From positions 1 to 32,366 of the forward strand of contig PYST01000398.1 of the NCBI GenBank assembly GCA_003049485.1: a stretch of DNA of 32,366 nt. Reading direction: 5' to 3'. How positions within the stretch are numbered: the stretch's first letter is position 1; each line of letters begins with the position of its first letter. This document shows, in pieces, positions 8,838-21,617 of the stretch. Under the pieces are notes generated by a model. It was not told where the DNA came from, searched no databases, and saw only the letters and a program-made list of their open reading frames with translations. Origin of the DNA: Ophioceras dolichostomum. Lineage: Eukaryota; Ascomycota; Sordariomycetes; Magnaporthales; Ophioceraceae. The position numbers were made by a program, and so were the translations under genes.

Positions 8838-9676
8838 GCGCTCAAAAGAGGAAGCGGCCAGAGCTGAACTGCTTCAACTGCTTTGTAGAGCTAGAGGTCA
8901 GCTTGTTGTTGTCTTTCTTTTGATACCAGCTTACCAGCTTAGCACGGTTCACTTCATCCATCTACCCCTGGTCTGAGGTCACAAAACGGACCTCAGGCCC
9001 GCTCCCGACTCGAATTGAGGCCGAGCCGGCCAGGCGAGAAGCCTTTGGTGAGACGCGCAAGCATATATCTCCTAAGGGCTATCTAGGTTGGAGGAGAGAC
9101 GGACTTTGGCTTACAAGGTTCCACGCAAACAGCAGTTGGACATGGTTTAGTCGACCCTGGGCCGTAGAGGAGACCGGTTTCGTTGGGAAAGGCAGAGAGA
9201 AGCTGGTCCAAGTTTGGTGCTTTGAATTTGAGCAACGACAAAACCATCTGCCTGTGGGTCTTACCTAATCCAAACGCGTCGGCTTTGCGGGAAAGAAGCA
9301 GTGAAGGAAAGAGCAAAGACGAAATACGAGTAGTGGGGCTAGAGACCCTAGAGGACCCAGGACGAGCAGATGCTTAGGCCTGTAAGCTCCGAATTACAGG
9401 CCTTGCTCCCCTGAAAATCAATCGTTGGAACACATTGGTAATAAGAGCAGAGCAGTTGCATATCATGGAGTCTCAGTGAGAGATCATCTTTTTGCGAGGG
9501 CTAATAAATCTCATATGCATATTCTCTCATTCTCCTTGAGTCGAGTCGCCCACGTCCTGATCGCTAGAGCCAACATCCATCCGTCTTCCGTCCCCCGAGA
9601 CTATTTGACCCAACTACCGACCTACCTTAGGTACCTACCTAGGTTAGTAGTCTCGGAGGGGTGAGTTGCCCGGGTC
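8838..9676. other. Intergenic, no gene seen
   Basis: Short ORFs have poor composition. Near 9615-9650 there is an ACCTACCTTAGGTACCTACC-type repeat. The P450 stop codon lies at 9677. Confidence 0.4.
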
Positions 9677-11699
9677 TCAATGACTTGTAGCCTTCCTGTC
9701 CGTCACCTTCATCCAAAGATTAGACTGAAAGAAAATGTTGACATTCGCCTCACGCCACGGCTTCTTCGGATTCACGATCTGGAAGTCGAATTGGCGTAGT
9801 AACTGTTTCGCAAGAATAACCACTGGCAGTTAGCCCTGCAACTTCCCTGCAGCTTCCCTGCAACTCCCCTGAGCGCCTCGAGGCCAGCACCCCCATCTGC
9901 ATCATGTTCACTCAGCTGGGGTGCCACTCATAGTCACTCACCTCAAAATACGCCTTATTCAACTCCATAAACGCAACCGGCTTGCCGGCACACATCCACC
10001 TCCCATACCCAAACACCAGCTCCGTGGCGGCCTGCATGCGCAGCCGCGTCTCTGGCGACACCTCGATCCAGCGCTCCGGGCGGAAGATGTCCGGGTCCTC
10101 ACCGTAAAGGTCCTTGCGGCGCTGCACGCCCCGCACGGCGATGCCGATGCGCACGCCGCCCGGCACGAACTGGCCGTCGATGGTGTCGCCGCCGGGGGGC
10201 ACTTCTTTCATCTGCGGGCCTGTGAAGGGTGGGTTGAGACGGAGGCCTTCGTATATGACAGCCTAGAGTAGGCAGGGACTCGTTTGTCGGGTTGTTTGAG
10301 TGTCAGCCACAGATGCTCAAGTTTGTTGCAATAACAGTGCCCATACAGGATTTGGGCTGTCTGTGATCTAATATTGGAGGAACAGAAACAGAACTGACCT
10401 GCAGATACGGGAGCGTCTTGGCCGCCTCAACTGAGATAGGCGACGACACCTTCCCGGTAGCCAGGGCTTCGTCGATCTCGCGCTGCAGCTTGTAGTAGGC
10501 GTGAGGCGTGGAGCAAAGCAGGAGCATCGTGCCTCGAAGGGCCGTGGCCGTCGTGTCGGAGCCGGCAATGATCTGAAGCATGACCTCCTGCTCACACTCC
10601 TCCTGGGTGAGGCCGTGCCGGATGAAGGAGCCGAGCATGTCGGTCTGCGGCTTGTCTTCCCGGGAAAAGCGTTGGGCGACGACGGCCCGGGCGACCCTGG
10701 TTTGAGTGCTTGTTAGAACAGTGTATTTCTTTCCATCTTTACTCTCTGTTGCTCGTGATGACGACTGTTGGGACCTCTGAGAATTGCATCGTCTCGATCC
10801 CACCATTACTCACCCCATGATCTTCCCGATACCCTTTGTGTCTGTGGGCTTGGGCCCAAGCAATGTGAGGAACCATTTGCTGAGGAAGATCTTCTGGAAC
10901 GCGGGGACCTCAGCGCTGAGGGCGATGCCGGGGATGGTCTGTTCGACGATTTTGATGTCTGTAGTTGGTGTTTGACATGTTCGTCAGTCCTGCCGAGACA
11001 TACTATTGCTCTTCTCAGAGTGAGACTCTCCAAGGGACCAAGCAGGCGGGACTTACAATCATGCACATCAGAGTCCGAGGTCAAGAACCCGAAGGCCTGG
11101 CCATATGCCACAGAGGTGATCGCGTCCAGCGTAAAATACTGAATCGCAGTGGCAAAGTCGAACGGCCGAAACTGTCCCGGGGATTCGTCGCTCAGATACT
11201 TCGTTCTGATCAACTGCCCCAGCAAGCGGAGCTGCTCGTCGATGCTCGCCTCCATCGTGGGCGTCTCCTTGCCCGCGTATCCCAGGCTCGCCTTGGCCTT
11301 GTACCGGTCGTGGTCGGCGGTGCTCATCATGCTGAGCATCGAGTCTCCCGTCGGGTCGAGCTTCATGGTGTGGTACCACGACGAGCGGCCGTACGCCGAT
11401 CGCGCGCCGTTCATGCGTCGAATCACCTCGGGCGAGTCCGTCACCAGGTCGTTGGGACCGATGCGGGCGAGCGGCGAGCCGTATTCGCTCACGACGTTCT
11501 GGTAGACTTCTCCCTGTCGCTTCTTGCCGACCTGGCTGGCGAGCCAGAGGTACGAGAAGGACGCCAGCCATGGGCCCTTGAAGTGACGGAGGCGCCAGTA
11601 CGCGTGGATGTAGGAGCCGACGAGATAGACGAGGAAGAGGACGAGGATTATGGGGATAGTTCGTGGTCCTTGGAGGACTGAAACGAGATCGGGAATCAT
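9677..11699 (-). CDS. Cytochrome P450 monooxygenase, pisatin-demethylase-like
   Basis: Five exons: 11699-11057, 10958-10814, 10696-10399, 10262-9942 and 9802-9677. All junctions have GT...AG and keep frame, giving 510 residues, the normal P450 length. An N-terminal membrane anchor lies at about residues 15-33 (IPIILVLFLVYLVGSYIHAYW region). The proline-rich hinge is FKGPW. The I-helix motif AGSDTT is at about 307-312, the K-helix ExxR (EGLR) at 367-370, and PERW at 424-427. The haem loop FGYGRWMCAG places the axial Cys at about 453. It would be an ER-bound haem-thiolate oxidase needing NADPH-P450 reductase. The overall pattern (SEYGSPLARIGPNDLVTDSPEVIRR) resembles fungal P450s usually annotated as pisatin demethylase-like; the substrate cannot be told. 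A Zn2Cys6 regulator lies 5 kb away on the same strand. Confidence 0.93.
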
Positions 11700-13028
11700 T
11701 GTTTCTTAGGCGTTTAGTATTTAGTCAGATGTGTGAAAGTTTAGGGCTGGTAGGAGTCTAGCGTCGTCCGTTTTCTGGGCGCGGAGGGTTTGGACGGTTA
11801 GAAGAGCGTGTCTAGCTGAAGGCCTCAGAGGAGGGATGAGACGGGACTTACTAGGGAGAAATATCAGCTCCAGGGACCCTGACTCTCCACATACCAAGCA
11901 TGCCCAGCACCGTTTCTCCCTCCTTTGCGTCTCCGCTTCTCCGCCCCCGTGCTTTTGATCGGCGCTGACACCCCACCAATGATGAGACACTGGAAGATAA
12001 TACCTCGCTGTACTGTGGTCAAGCGAGCTCGGATCGCAAACCTGCACTTCTGCGTTTCCACTGTTATCATATGGTCTAATTCGGGTACCGGCATATGTAG
12101 TGGAAAAAAAAGTTTGGGGGAAGTAACCTGCTCCGCCAAGTCCTGCAATGCTACTGGTGCAGTAGTCAGCAGCATATTCTGCAATTCGCGGGACAGGACT
12201 GGGGACTTGGGGGATGTGTGTGTGCTGCACTCGTCATTGGCTTAACCGCTTTTGGGCACCCTCACAGCTGCGCCCAGGTGTGCTGGAAAGCGACCCTAAC
12301 GCATCGCTGAAAACGATGCACTGAAAACCTGGCACGCGGACTGGTGCGGACTCAAATCCCGCACGACAAGGCGGGCTTCGAGTGGCCTGGCCGAGTTCGC
12401 CTTCGCTTGAAATAGCAGCGAGGAACAAGCTGAATAAGCATGATATACAACGAAGGTTGCTGTGACCAGTGTGGATTGTCTAACGCTAGGAGTTTTTGCT
12501 TGTCAAGTGATGGGATATCGGGGGATCGGGTTACACATCCGCCCTTCCGCGACGGGTAAAGATTACAATGCCAGTCTTCATCACTTCCCGCTTCCATCTT
12601 GCCAAAGGCAACAACACTCACAGGAAAAAGGCGTCCACGCTGTATAGATTAAAATGGCAGATAGCACCAGCAAATCGGCTACCACTGCAAGGCGGTGGCA
12701 CAATTCAGATCCCACGTTATTTAAGTGATGACCCGAGGTGGTCCCCGACGGCATCTGGGTAAGGGGTTCTCCAGACGGCGCAGTCTCTGGCAATGGGTGG
12801 TCCGTAATCGGGTTTGAACGACGAGCAAGGGCGAGACCCTGTTCGACTGGCTATAATACCATGAAGTGAGATTTCCTATGTATCTTCCGCCACATTTTTG
12901 ATCATCAAAGTCCTCCACATCCTCCACCGATTTCTCCATCAAAATGCCCTTTCGCCCGTGACCTTTCTAGCACCATCCAACGCCGAACTGACGATCCCGT
13001 CACTTTCTTCTTTAGTCGGGTACCTTTC
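11700..13028. other. Long intergenic region upstream of the P450, no gene seen
   Basis: It holds the P450 promoter. ORFs are short and unconvincing. A perfect hairpin at 12301-12319 and a T-arm-like sequence at 12344-12364 look tRNA-like, but no full cloverleaf was found. Confidence 0.4.
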
Positions 13029-14096
13029 TCACCACCCATCCGATGGATCCCATGAGGGGTCGGTAAGGCTTCGCCAAAGCTCCTCGAACGCCATATCTCC
13101 CGCGCCAGTCCAGTCGTCTGCCTGGCCATGCTCGCCGCGGCCAGCGGCGTCGCGGCTGAACCGACGTATACAGCCCAGCTGGTAGTTGCGAACAACCTGG
13201 CCCAGCACACGGCACGCCTCGGCGTCGACGATTCCGAGCGGCCTGCCCAGCTCCCTCCCGATCCGCTCCTTCTCCTGATCCGAGAGCGGGCGATTCAGGT
13301 ACTCCGCGTAGTCGTAGAGCCTCACAGGATTATGTCCACAGTCGGCGCCGGACTCCGACAGACTGGCCTCTTCTCCATCAAAGTCTAGAGAGATCAAGGT
13401 CGGGAGGTCAGACTTGGGTCTACAACCACTTATGTGGCCCGCATGATACTGTGAGAAGTTTCGAAGGACCCCTTACAAGGCGACGGGATGGCTGCCTCCT
13501 CGATGTCCGGAAAGATGGAGCAGAAAAGTTCTCGCCACTTGCTCTCGGCTGATGCGCCATTCTTGCTCTTCATCCGGAGACGGGGCGTTCCAGCCAGTTC
13601 AACACTGACGACGCCGTCTTTCGTTTTTGACTCTTCGATCACCTTGCAAGGGTTGACAGCTCGCTGGTGTGCCACGAGCTCGGACTGAGAGTCGAATGCG
13701 TCGCCACACCGAGGACAACAGTGCTCAGGAGGCATATGACAACGAACGATGTGTTCTCTGCTTGCAGGATCGTTTTATTAAGGCCATACCCGCAGACCGA
13801 TTATTGAGAATCGATGAAGGAGCAAATGAGAAAAAAACCCACTTTAGCCTATGGAACTCGCAGAATCCGGGACCAGAGCAGCCAGAGCTCCAGGAGCGGA
13901 ACTTCCTCGGGTTGTGCTTATAGAACGGACAGGCAAATCGTGGCTTGTCTGGTGAGGTGGTCGTCCTCATCCTTCGCCGGGCCTTGTGCCCGGCGTTCTT
14001 GGTAGGGGGCGTCCCTTGCCCGGTCGCATCGGGGTTGCCTTCCGCCTTCCGCTTCCGTGACAGGAAGGGATATAGTAGTCGGTTCCCGTTCGTCAT
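13029..14096 (-). CDS. Fungal zinc-finger protein (C2H2/C2HC pair)
   Basis: Three exons: 14096-13843, 13760-13477 and 13384-13029. Introns of 82 nt (GTGGGT...CAAG) and 92 nt (GTAAGG...CTCTCTAG) keep frame, giving 297 residues. The N-terminal 50 residues are basic (RKRKAEG, KARRRMRTTT), a possible nuclear signal. Then comes FACPFYKHNPRKFRSW with C56, C73, H88 and H93 as probable ligands, followed directly by CPRCGDAFDSQSELVAHQRAVNPC-type ligands C100, C103, H116 and C123. The paired arrangement and the phrase W(R/x)ELF..IFPDIEEAAIPSP are typical of a large uncharacterised family of fungal proteins with degenerate C2H2 fingers. The C-terminus is polar with no known domain. Role unknown; nucleic-acid or protein binding is inferred. 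Without the second intron the gene would appear frameshifted. Confidence 0.75.
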
Positions 14097-14936
14097 CGGC
14101 CTCTAAAGTGAAATGCGCGAAGTAGCCGAATTTCGTAAACTAGTAGGAAAGGATGGCGGCATCAAGTGAGTCGACGAATGGGAAGGGGTATTCACTCCCA
14201 GTAGTCGATGGGTGGTTAGTACGAATAGCCTGGTCAACGAAGAACAGGCTCAAGCCAGGATGCAACCCCAGGCTCTTGAGAGTGGCTCGGTTATCCCCGC
14301 TCCCCTCAGCGCTCTTAGGGGCTTCGTTGGAGATACAGTCACATTCGATAATAACAGAAGAAAGACCACTATCTCGTACCTAGCTTCGCTTTTGGGGCTT
14401 TCACGGCGACTGGCGGCATTGCCAATGTCGCCGCTCGTATTGGATAGCAACTTGGACTGATGGGCAAACCAGGCGGTGTACGAGCCCGTAGGTCAATGGC
14501 GAGACCGGAGGTGGGACAAGGTTTAGAAGAACCAAAATGACGAGAATAGCCTCGAGTGACCTCGTGAAGCCCCGATGGACTAATCACAGGAATGCAGGTA
14601 CTGGATAATCAATAGGAACCACCTCAAAATGTTGCTTGAATGGAGAAATAATCAAGAACCCATGGAGCTGGCGGGCACAGCAGATCTTGAAATACCCCGC
14701 ACGACATGGTGCGCGCATTTGCGTGATCCCGTATATCATGTGCTGGCGGGGGCTGGAGGGGACCAATAGTCCTAAACCGGGAAGCGACATGCACGCCTCC
14801 GTGCACCAGGAGCCACACTGGACAGGCGATATGGGGGTAAAGATACCCAAGCACGGGCAGATATTACAGCGCTCTAGGCGGTACCATACGGCACAATACA
14901 GTGCTATTTAATGACAACGTCTTATCGTTATCAAAG
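14097..14936. other. Intergenic, no gene seen
   Basis: Several 60-90 codon ORFs occur on both strands, but none has convincing composition or splice context. Confidence 0.4.
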
Positions 14937-15878
14937 CTAGTACCTTCCAATGCCTAATCTGCGCCTCAGCCTCACCTCCGTCTCAGCAGTGAGCTGCTCC
15001 TCCGGACGGGGCCAAGGGCCGACGTCGATCGGCCTCGCCTCGGCGTGGAACTCACGCCCCCCAGGAAACCCGCTCCTCATCGCTCTCACAAAACTCGAAC
15101 AATGCAAAGTCTCCTCCTTCCCATCCCGGCCAACCCAATCGTAGCCTCGCGATCGTTCCGACTCTTTCCAGCCCGGCTCCGGCTGCCATCTGAACAGCGA
15201 GCCACGAATCGCCATCTGGTCGATCTCGGCATCACTCGGCAAGTTGGAGATCGGCAACTTCACTTCCTCCTTCTCCTTTCCCTTCCCATCATCGCTTCCT
15301 TGCTGCATCAACATCTCCAGACAACAGCTCCTCTCACCAACCCTGACGCCGTACTGCTCGCTAACCTCCCTCAAAATCCCCAAAACCTCCTTCAGGAACA
15401 GCAAATAATCCGCGCGCCTCTCCCTCTCGGGATCGTGCAGCTCGTCCACGCACCTGTCGATCCGCGCCTTGTACGGCGCGAGCAGCAGCGGGTGCATCAC
15501 GCCGCCGGACTCGTACCGCTTCACCAGGTGGCAGAACTTGGTGATGAAGCGGTGGTGCAAGGCGCAGCGTAGCGGACGGGACGGCATGGCCTCGGGAGGG
15601 CAGACGTCGCGCCAGGGCTCGTTCTGGTCCACGACCTCAGCCGGGCAGCAGATTGACGACGGGTCGGCGAGGAGGCGCTGGACGGAGGCCTTGGTGCGGC
15701 GGCGACGGCAGATGCGCAGGCCGTGCCAGCTGCGAGGGGGACGACGGAGGCAGTTGACGGCGGCGGGGTGGAGCCATTGGTCTAGCAGTGGCGCGTCGGG
15801 GTGGTCTGTGGATGCTGGGTATGCGTCCTCCAGCTTGCAGCCGCACGGGCGGAGGTATTTGGTGTATCGTCGGCACAT
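14937..15878 (-). CDS. Hypothetical protein with Cys/Arg-rich N-terminal half
   Basis: The frame is open from 16109. I prefer the internal start at 15878 (MCRRYTKYLRPCGC), because the preceding residues look non-coding and many fungal proteins of this style begin with MC..Y; this gives 313 residues. The N-terminal 130 residues contain about ten cysteines with many arginines, e.g. CGCKLEDAYP, NCLRRPPRSWHGLRICRRRR, SSICCPAEVVDQNEPW and LRCALHHRFITKFCHLV, so metal binding is possible. The middle (ELHDPERERRADYLLFLKEV) is likely helical. The C-terminal part has conserved-looking RGSLFRWQPEPGW and WVGRDGKEETLHCSSF. I do not recognise a named family. Neighbours on the same strand are the zinc-finger gene downstream and the Zn2Cys6 regulator upstream, with no sign of shared transcription. 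Confidence 0.6.
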   Translation of the reverse strand: MCRRYTKYLRPCGCKLEDAYPASTDHPDAPLLDQWLHPAAVNCLRRPPRSWHGLRICRRRRTKASVQRLLADPSSICCPAEVVDQNEPWRDVCPPEAMPSRPLRCALHHRFITKFCHLVKRYESGGVMHPLLLAPYKARIDRCVDELHDPERERRADYLLFLKEVLGILREVSEQYGVRVGERSCCLEMLMQQGSDDGKGKEKEEVKLPISNLPSDAEIDQMAIRGSLFRWQPEPGWKESERSRGYDWVGRDGKEETLHCSSFVRAMRSGFPGGREFHAEARPIDVGPWPRPEEQLTAETEVRLRRRLGIGRY

Positions 15879-16543
15879 TTCGCGCGCGACTTCTTTGAGC
15901 TGATGTTTCACAGAAAGCTGAGACCGGATGAACCAAGGATGGCGACGACAGGTTCGTACAGACTCCAGACTGGTGGCGCACGTAGATATGTAGATAGGGG
16001 AATGAGATGAGTGGTATGCGATAGTATTGATGACTTGGTGGTGAAACAAGTAGTATTTTGAATTCACTAGGACATTCGCTGAGGGGAGAGATGCCCCCAG
16101 AGGCCGCAAAAATTTCTGCTGGACTGACGGAACCCCAGATTTGGTGGTAATTATTTAAGCTCTGAAAGCCGACTCATATATTAGCAAACAAAGAACTGAG
16201 GCGCAACCACACACGTCACGCCCCGCAAGAAGCAAAGTTAACGGGATGCAACAAAGGGAAGCAGCTGTACTCCGGAAGCTATCAACATAGACCGGCACTA
16301 CAGTTCTTTCATTACTGCGTACCAGGTATAAGGCACATCACTCGCCGTATCCAGGCACTGATGTCATAAGTGACCAGGCACGTCCAACAACAGCGGCACC
16401 ACTACGATGCCTGAGATTATATTATGTTGTGCTGAGATGGCCACATCCCGTTCCACATGTTAACCGCGGAAATAGAATCACTCATCTTAGCCAAGACTTC
16501 ACGTAACCAGTACCAACCCAGCACAAAGACGAGCCCAGCCCGC
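15879..16543. other. Intergenic between the hypothetical gene and the regulator
   Basis: It probably holds the promoter of the hypothetical gene and the 3' end of the transcription factor. No other gene is supported. Confidence 0.4.
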
Positions 16544-16951
16544 TCAGGAGCTCTCTTGAAACGGTGTCTGAAAAATAGAGTCGATACCAGGGATGAAAGA
16601 GTTGAAAAGATCCATAACGTCGGTGCCCATAAGGAGTTCGTCAGGCTGGCCATCCAGGAGTTCGCCAACCGGGAAACACAGCGTGTCGAGCACCGCTGAG
16701 GTCTGGTTGGGATCGGGGCCCTGCAACCACAGTTACCGGTATTAGTATGTGACACAACGCAGCAACTGTTTCGAAGAGAGTCAAGAGGAAACTCACATTT
16801 TCCATGACAATATCGCCGCGCCCCGAACTGCTGCCCATCACAGACCCCAGCTGTGCACCCGCACCAGAAGCGGCGCTCATGCCCGCACTGCTACTAGCCG
16901 CAACAGCGCCGCCGCCATCACAACCACCGCCACTAGAGCCTCCAAGCGCGG

Positions 16952-16992
<41 letters not shown>

Positions 16993-19864
16993 TGTTGTAT
17001 CATCGCCGTGTTCACCCCCGGCGACATCGGCAACCACGTGGCCGGCGTCGACATCGACGAAATCGGCGTAGCCTCATCTCCCACTGCCTCCAGCGGACCG
17101 CCAGGCTCGCTGCGGTGCACCTCATTAATGTACTCCCTAGCTATATGCGCAAACTCCGAGATCAGCGACCCCGGCAGGCTGCCCACGCTGGCGTACTCTA
17201 TCCTACTAAAGTACCCGCCCGCGATGTCCAGCAACGCCAGGTTGCTGCCCGTCATGGGATGGCGCGGGTTGTGGATGACGAGGTCGAAAAGGACGAAGAG
17301 CCCGATGAGGGGTATTCCTGCCAGCATCCACAGCGGCTGGGACGGCTCGACGTCGATGTAAGTAGTCAGCTCCAGCATCGCCCGCGACGTCTCCATGATG
17401 AGGCGCTTGCACTCCCCCTGGCGCTGGGCGCTCACGATGCCGTCCGAGTTCGCGGCGAGGTGCAGGGTCGCGCGGGAGAGGATCGCTATGAAGCTGTTGT
17501 GCAGGTAGTGCGTCCACACCGCGATCGGGCGGACGACCTGGGCGTTCGGGCCGGAGGAGGACAGGACGAGTTGGTGGGGGCGGAACGGCTCCCCCGGTCG
17601 GATCGACAGAGGCACCGACAGCCGCCACTGCTCGAGCTCGCGGCTGAGCTGGTCGATGGTCTCGAGGTAGTACGCCGGTGGGCTGCCCGTGACGCCGACG
17701 GAGAAGAGGGAGGTGATGGCCCGCGAGAGGAGGCGCGAGTGTCGCGCCCACGCCAGGAACCAGTCGAAGTCGCCGAATAGCGCCTCCGGTACGCTGTAGA
17801 TTGGGCAGGAGATGTCGGAGTCGACGAACCCCTGTTTCGCGACAGCCACACGCAGACGCAACCTGTCAGAACATGCGAATAGTGCAAGAGAGCAAGGGAA
17901 AGCGGAAAGGAGGCTGTAGGATGAGCGGGAGATCCTACCGAACTTCGCCCAAAGTAAAACGCCTGCATCTTCTCGATCGAATACAGCACCCAAAAGGACC
18001 TCTGAAACGACGACAGCGCGTCGCCCGTAAACCCGAAATACGCCAGACTCTGCGCCCTGCGCGCGCCCTCGGCCACGATGGAGTGCTCAATGGACAGACA
18101 AGAGATACCGAGCGCGTATACAGCCATGGCCGTCACGGCTTGCAGCATCGTGAGCGAGTCCGGCAAGGAAAGCAGGTCGGGAAATAGGGCTAGCGAGACG
18201 GCGAAGAGGCGCCACGAGGGACCTTTGCCCGGCTCGAAGCTGCCGCCGTCGTCGCACTGGCATCCCAGAGCCACGGCGGCGTGGTACAGCGCTGACCACG
18301 GCTTGTTGCTCGTCAGCAGTTCCGGGAGGTCGGGGCCAAAGGCGGTGGCCTCGAAGGATTTGCGGTCGAGGAAGGGGTAGAAGGGGTGGATTCGCTCGAA
18401 GTAGACTGTAAGTTGTAGTAGCCAAGGAGAGAGCTTACGGTCAGCATTGTAGTCGCTCCGGTTACGATCTGGTGGCATTCCTGATAGTACTATTGTCTGA
18501 TAAATCAGTGTCCGGAGGTGACTTACGTCGGATCCAGTTAGCGTGGCTCAGCCGGTCCACGGGCAAATCCAGGGGCTTCAACGCATCTAGTTTGACGGAC
18601 ACGGTGATGATCGCGGCTGAACTGGGCTTCTTGCGCCTTTGGATCAGGGCGTTTATACGTAGGACTAGGTCATTCACCTTCTGGTTCCGAAGACGGCTCG
18701 ATATGGAAACCAGCCGACTGTCCGAGAAGAAGGTGAGGCTTAAGTTGCCGCCTAACATAGTTGATGAGGTGGTGTTAGTGGCAGTGCCGTTTTGATAAGT
18801 GAATACTACCTACGCAGGGGGAGAATAGGTCTCCTTACCGAATATGCCATTGCCCTACAAGTAACGTTATAATTAGCCGTGGCTGGGATCGTCGAGTATG
18901 TTGCCGACAAGCGGTTTAGGTCTGCGTACCTTAAATCCTAGGGACCTCCGGGCCTCCATGCAGAGGCCGGGACTTCGGGCCTGGGCCAAGATGCGGTCCA
19001 CGTGGAGCTCGGGAAGCAAGAGTCGGCGAAGAGAGGTGGCATCTACACCAGAGACTAGGGCGTTACTGCTGCATGCGGCTGCGGGGGATTCGGACTTGAC
19101 GACAGCTCCACGGGGGCTTGCTCGGCTTGCCGAAGTGGTGACGGGCGATAATAGGTCAACGTTCACTGGGACGGCATTACTCTGTCAGCAAACGTCGTAG
19201 GGGCCATGGAGGAAAGGAAAGGGGAGGGGGCTAGGAGTGGACGAGGCAGTCACGCGAGGAACGTAGTCTGTACCTTTCGACCGCCGCGGCAGTCTCATCC
19301 TGCTGAAGTGACATGTCGTTTGTCGAGTCTGTTATCCGGACATTAGCTAGATGCCGTGGTACAGGGGCTGCAGATGAGGCATCCATGGGTCGAGATCTGA
19401 GGTTTGATGGGGCTGCAGGGAGGGTAAGGAGGTCCGTAAGGAGGTGGGATTTGCTAAGAGTAGAATATCATCAATCTCACTTACGATGCAGGTTTGGCAA
19501 GGCCCCGGACTCCCTGTTGCACACAGGCGTCCACAAAACAAGCGTTCTGATCAGCAGCTTGCTTGACATAAATTTCCCAGCTCGGAAAGGGGTCGGCATG
19601 GAAGTTGATGGTTTCGGACGGAAGCAAAGATGTTCCTTGCTGGAGACGGCCGCCTCTAACAACTTCCGCGGTTGGTGTCCTCGTACCTGAGCAACGGACC
19701 TTGCGAGCCTTGCAGGCATCACAAGCTTTGAGTGCTCGGAGGCCCGGTAAGGTTGGCTCCCTCATTGGACCCTTCGTAGAGGATTTAGCGGACTTTTCAA
19801 ACATCCAAAGGCTGATCGGGTTGGCGCATAATGAATCAGTGGATGATGGTTGATGGAACGCCAA
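16544..19864 (-). CDS. Zn(II)2Cys6 transcription factor with fungal_trans-type domain and polyQ
   Basis: Nine predicted exons keep one frame for 830 residues: 19864-19687, 19513-19485, 19328-19274, 19165-18930, 18854-18839, 18751-18527, 18480-17939, 17831-16797 and 16720-16544. The binuclear cluster is assembled only after splicing exons 1-3: C48-DA-C51-KARKVR-C58-SGSPGP-C65-QT-C68-ITRQTT-C75, an exact CX2CX6CX6CX2CX6C. The regulatory domain begins near residue 270 (YFERIHPFYPFLDRKSF) and continues through ALGCQCDDGG, RSFWVLYSIEKMQAFYFGRSS and FVDSDISCPIYS. A run of 15 Gln lies at about 706-720, followed by a Gly/Ser/Ala-rich linker and an acidic, hydrophobic C-terminus that could activate transcription. 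The start could instead be the Met at 19804. Exon 5 is only 16 nt. It is a nuclear regulator, target unknown; the P450 5 kb away is a candidate. Confidence 0.85.
16953..16997 (-). repeat. CAG/CAA trinucleotide repeat encoding 15 Gln
   Basis: Fifteen consecutive Gln codons in exon 8 of the transcription factor, mostly CAG with two CAA near the start of the run. Likely length-polymorphic. Confidence 0.95.
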
Positions 19865-21368
<1,504 letters not shown>

Positions 21369-21617
21369 CATGGCCAGCCGAGCTCGAAGGACGGCAGAGG
21401 AGGAAGGAAAACAGATAAACAGGCCGATCGAAGTGAAGACAGAGGTACACATTCGTGGCGCAAACAAACTTGACACTTGACCCAGCTACTCTCTCCCTTC
21501 AAACCTCCGTAAGCCCCTCCCTTAGAGTCGGCATCAACATGTCGATCCTCGCCAGCGGGACAACCTCCACCCCTAACGGCAGCCCGGAGGTGACTACCTT
21601 CGATCCAAGCACCGTGG

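Noticed and set aside
11721..12230. 169-codon minus ORF upstream of the P450.
   Set aside because: There are no recognisable motifs and composition is inconsistent; it is likely P450 promoter and leader sequence.
12298..12366. tRNA-like pieces: hairpin 12301-12319 with a CTGAAAA loop and a T-arm-like stem-loop at 12344-12364.
   Set aside because: The spacing between them is 24 nt, there is no A-box-like D arm and no pairing acceptor stem, and the T-loop deviates from TTC.
13430..13480. Apparent frameshift in the zinc-finger gene after a TAA stop.
   Set aside because: A normal 92-nt intron (13476-13385, GTAAGG...CTCTCTAG) removes the stop, keeps frame and yields the expected IPSPYFD junction.
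15045..17780. Plus-strand ORFs opposite the Cys-rich hypothetical gene and the regulator (up to 343 codons).
   Set aside because: They mirror minus-strand coding exons, are His/Arg-rich, and have no domain or splice logic of their own.
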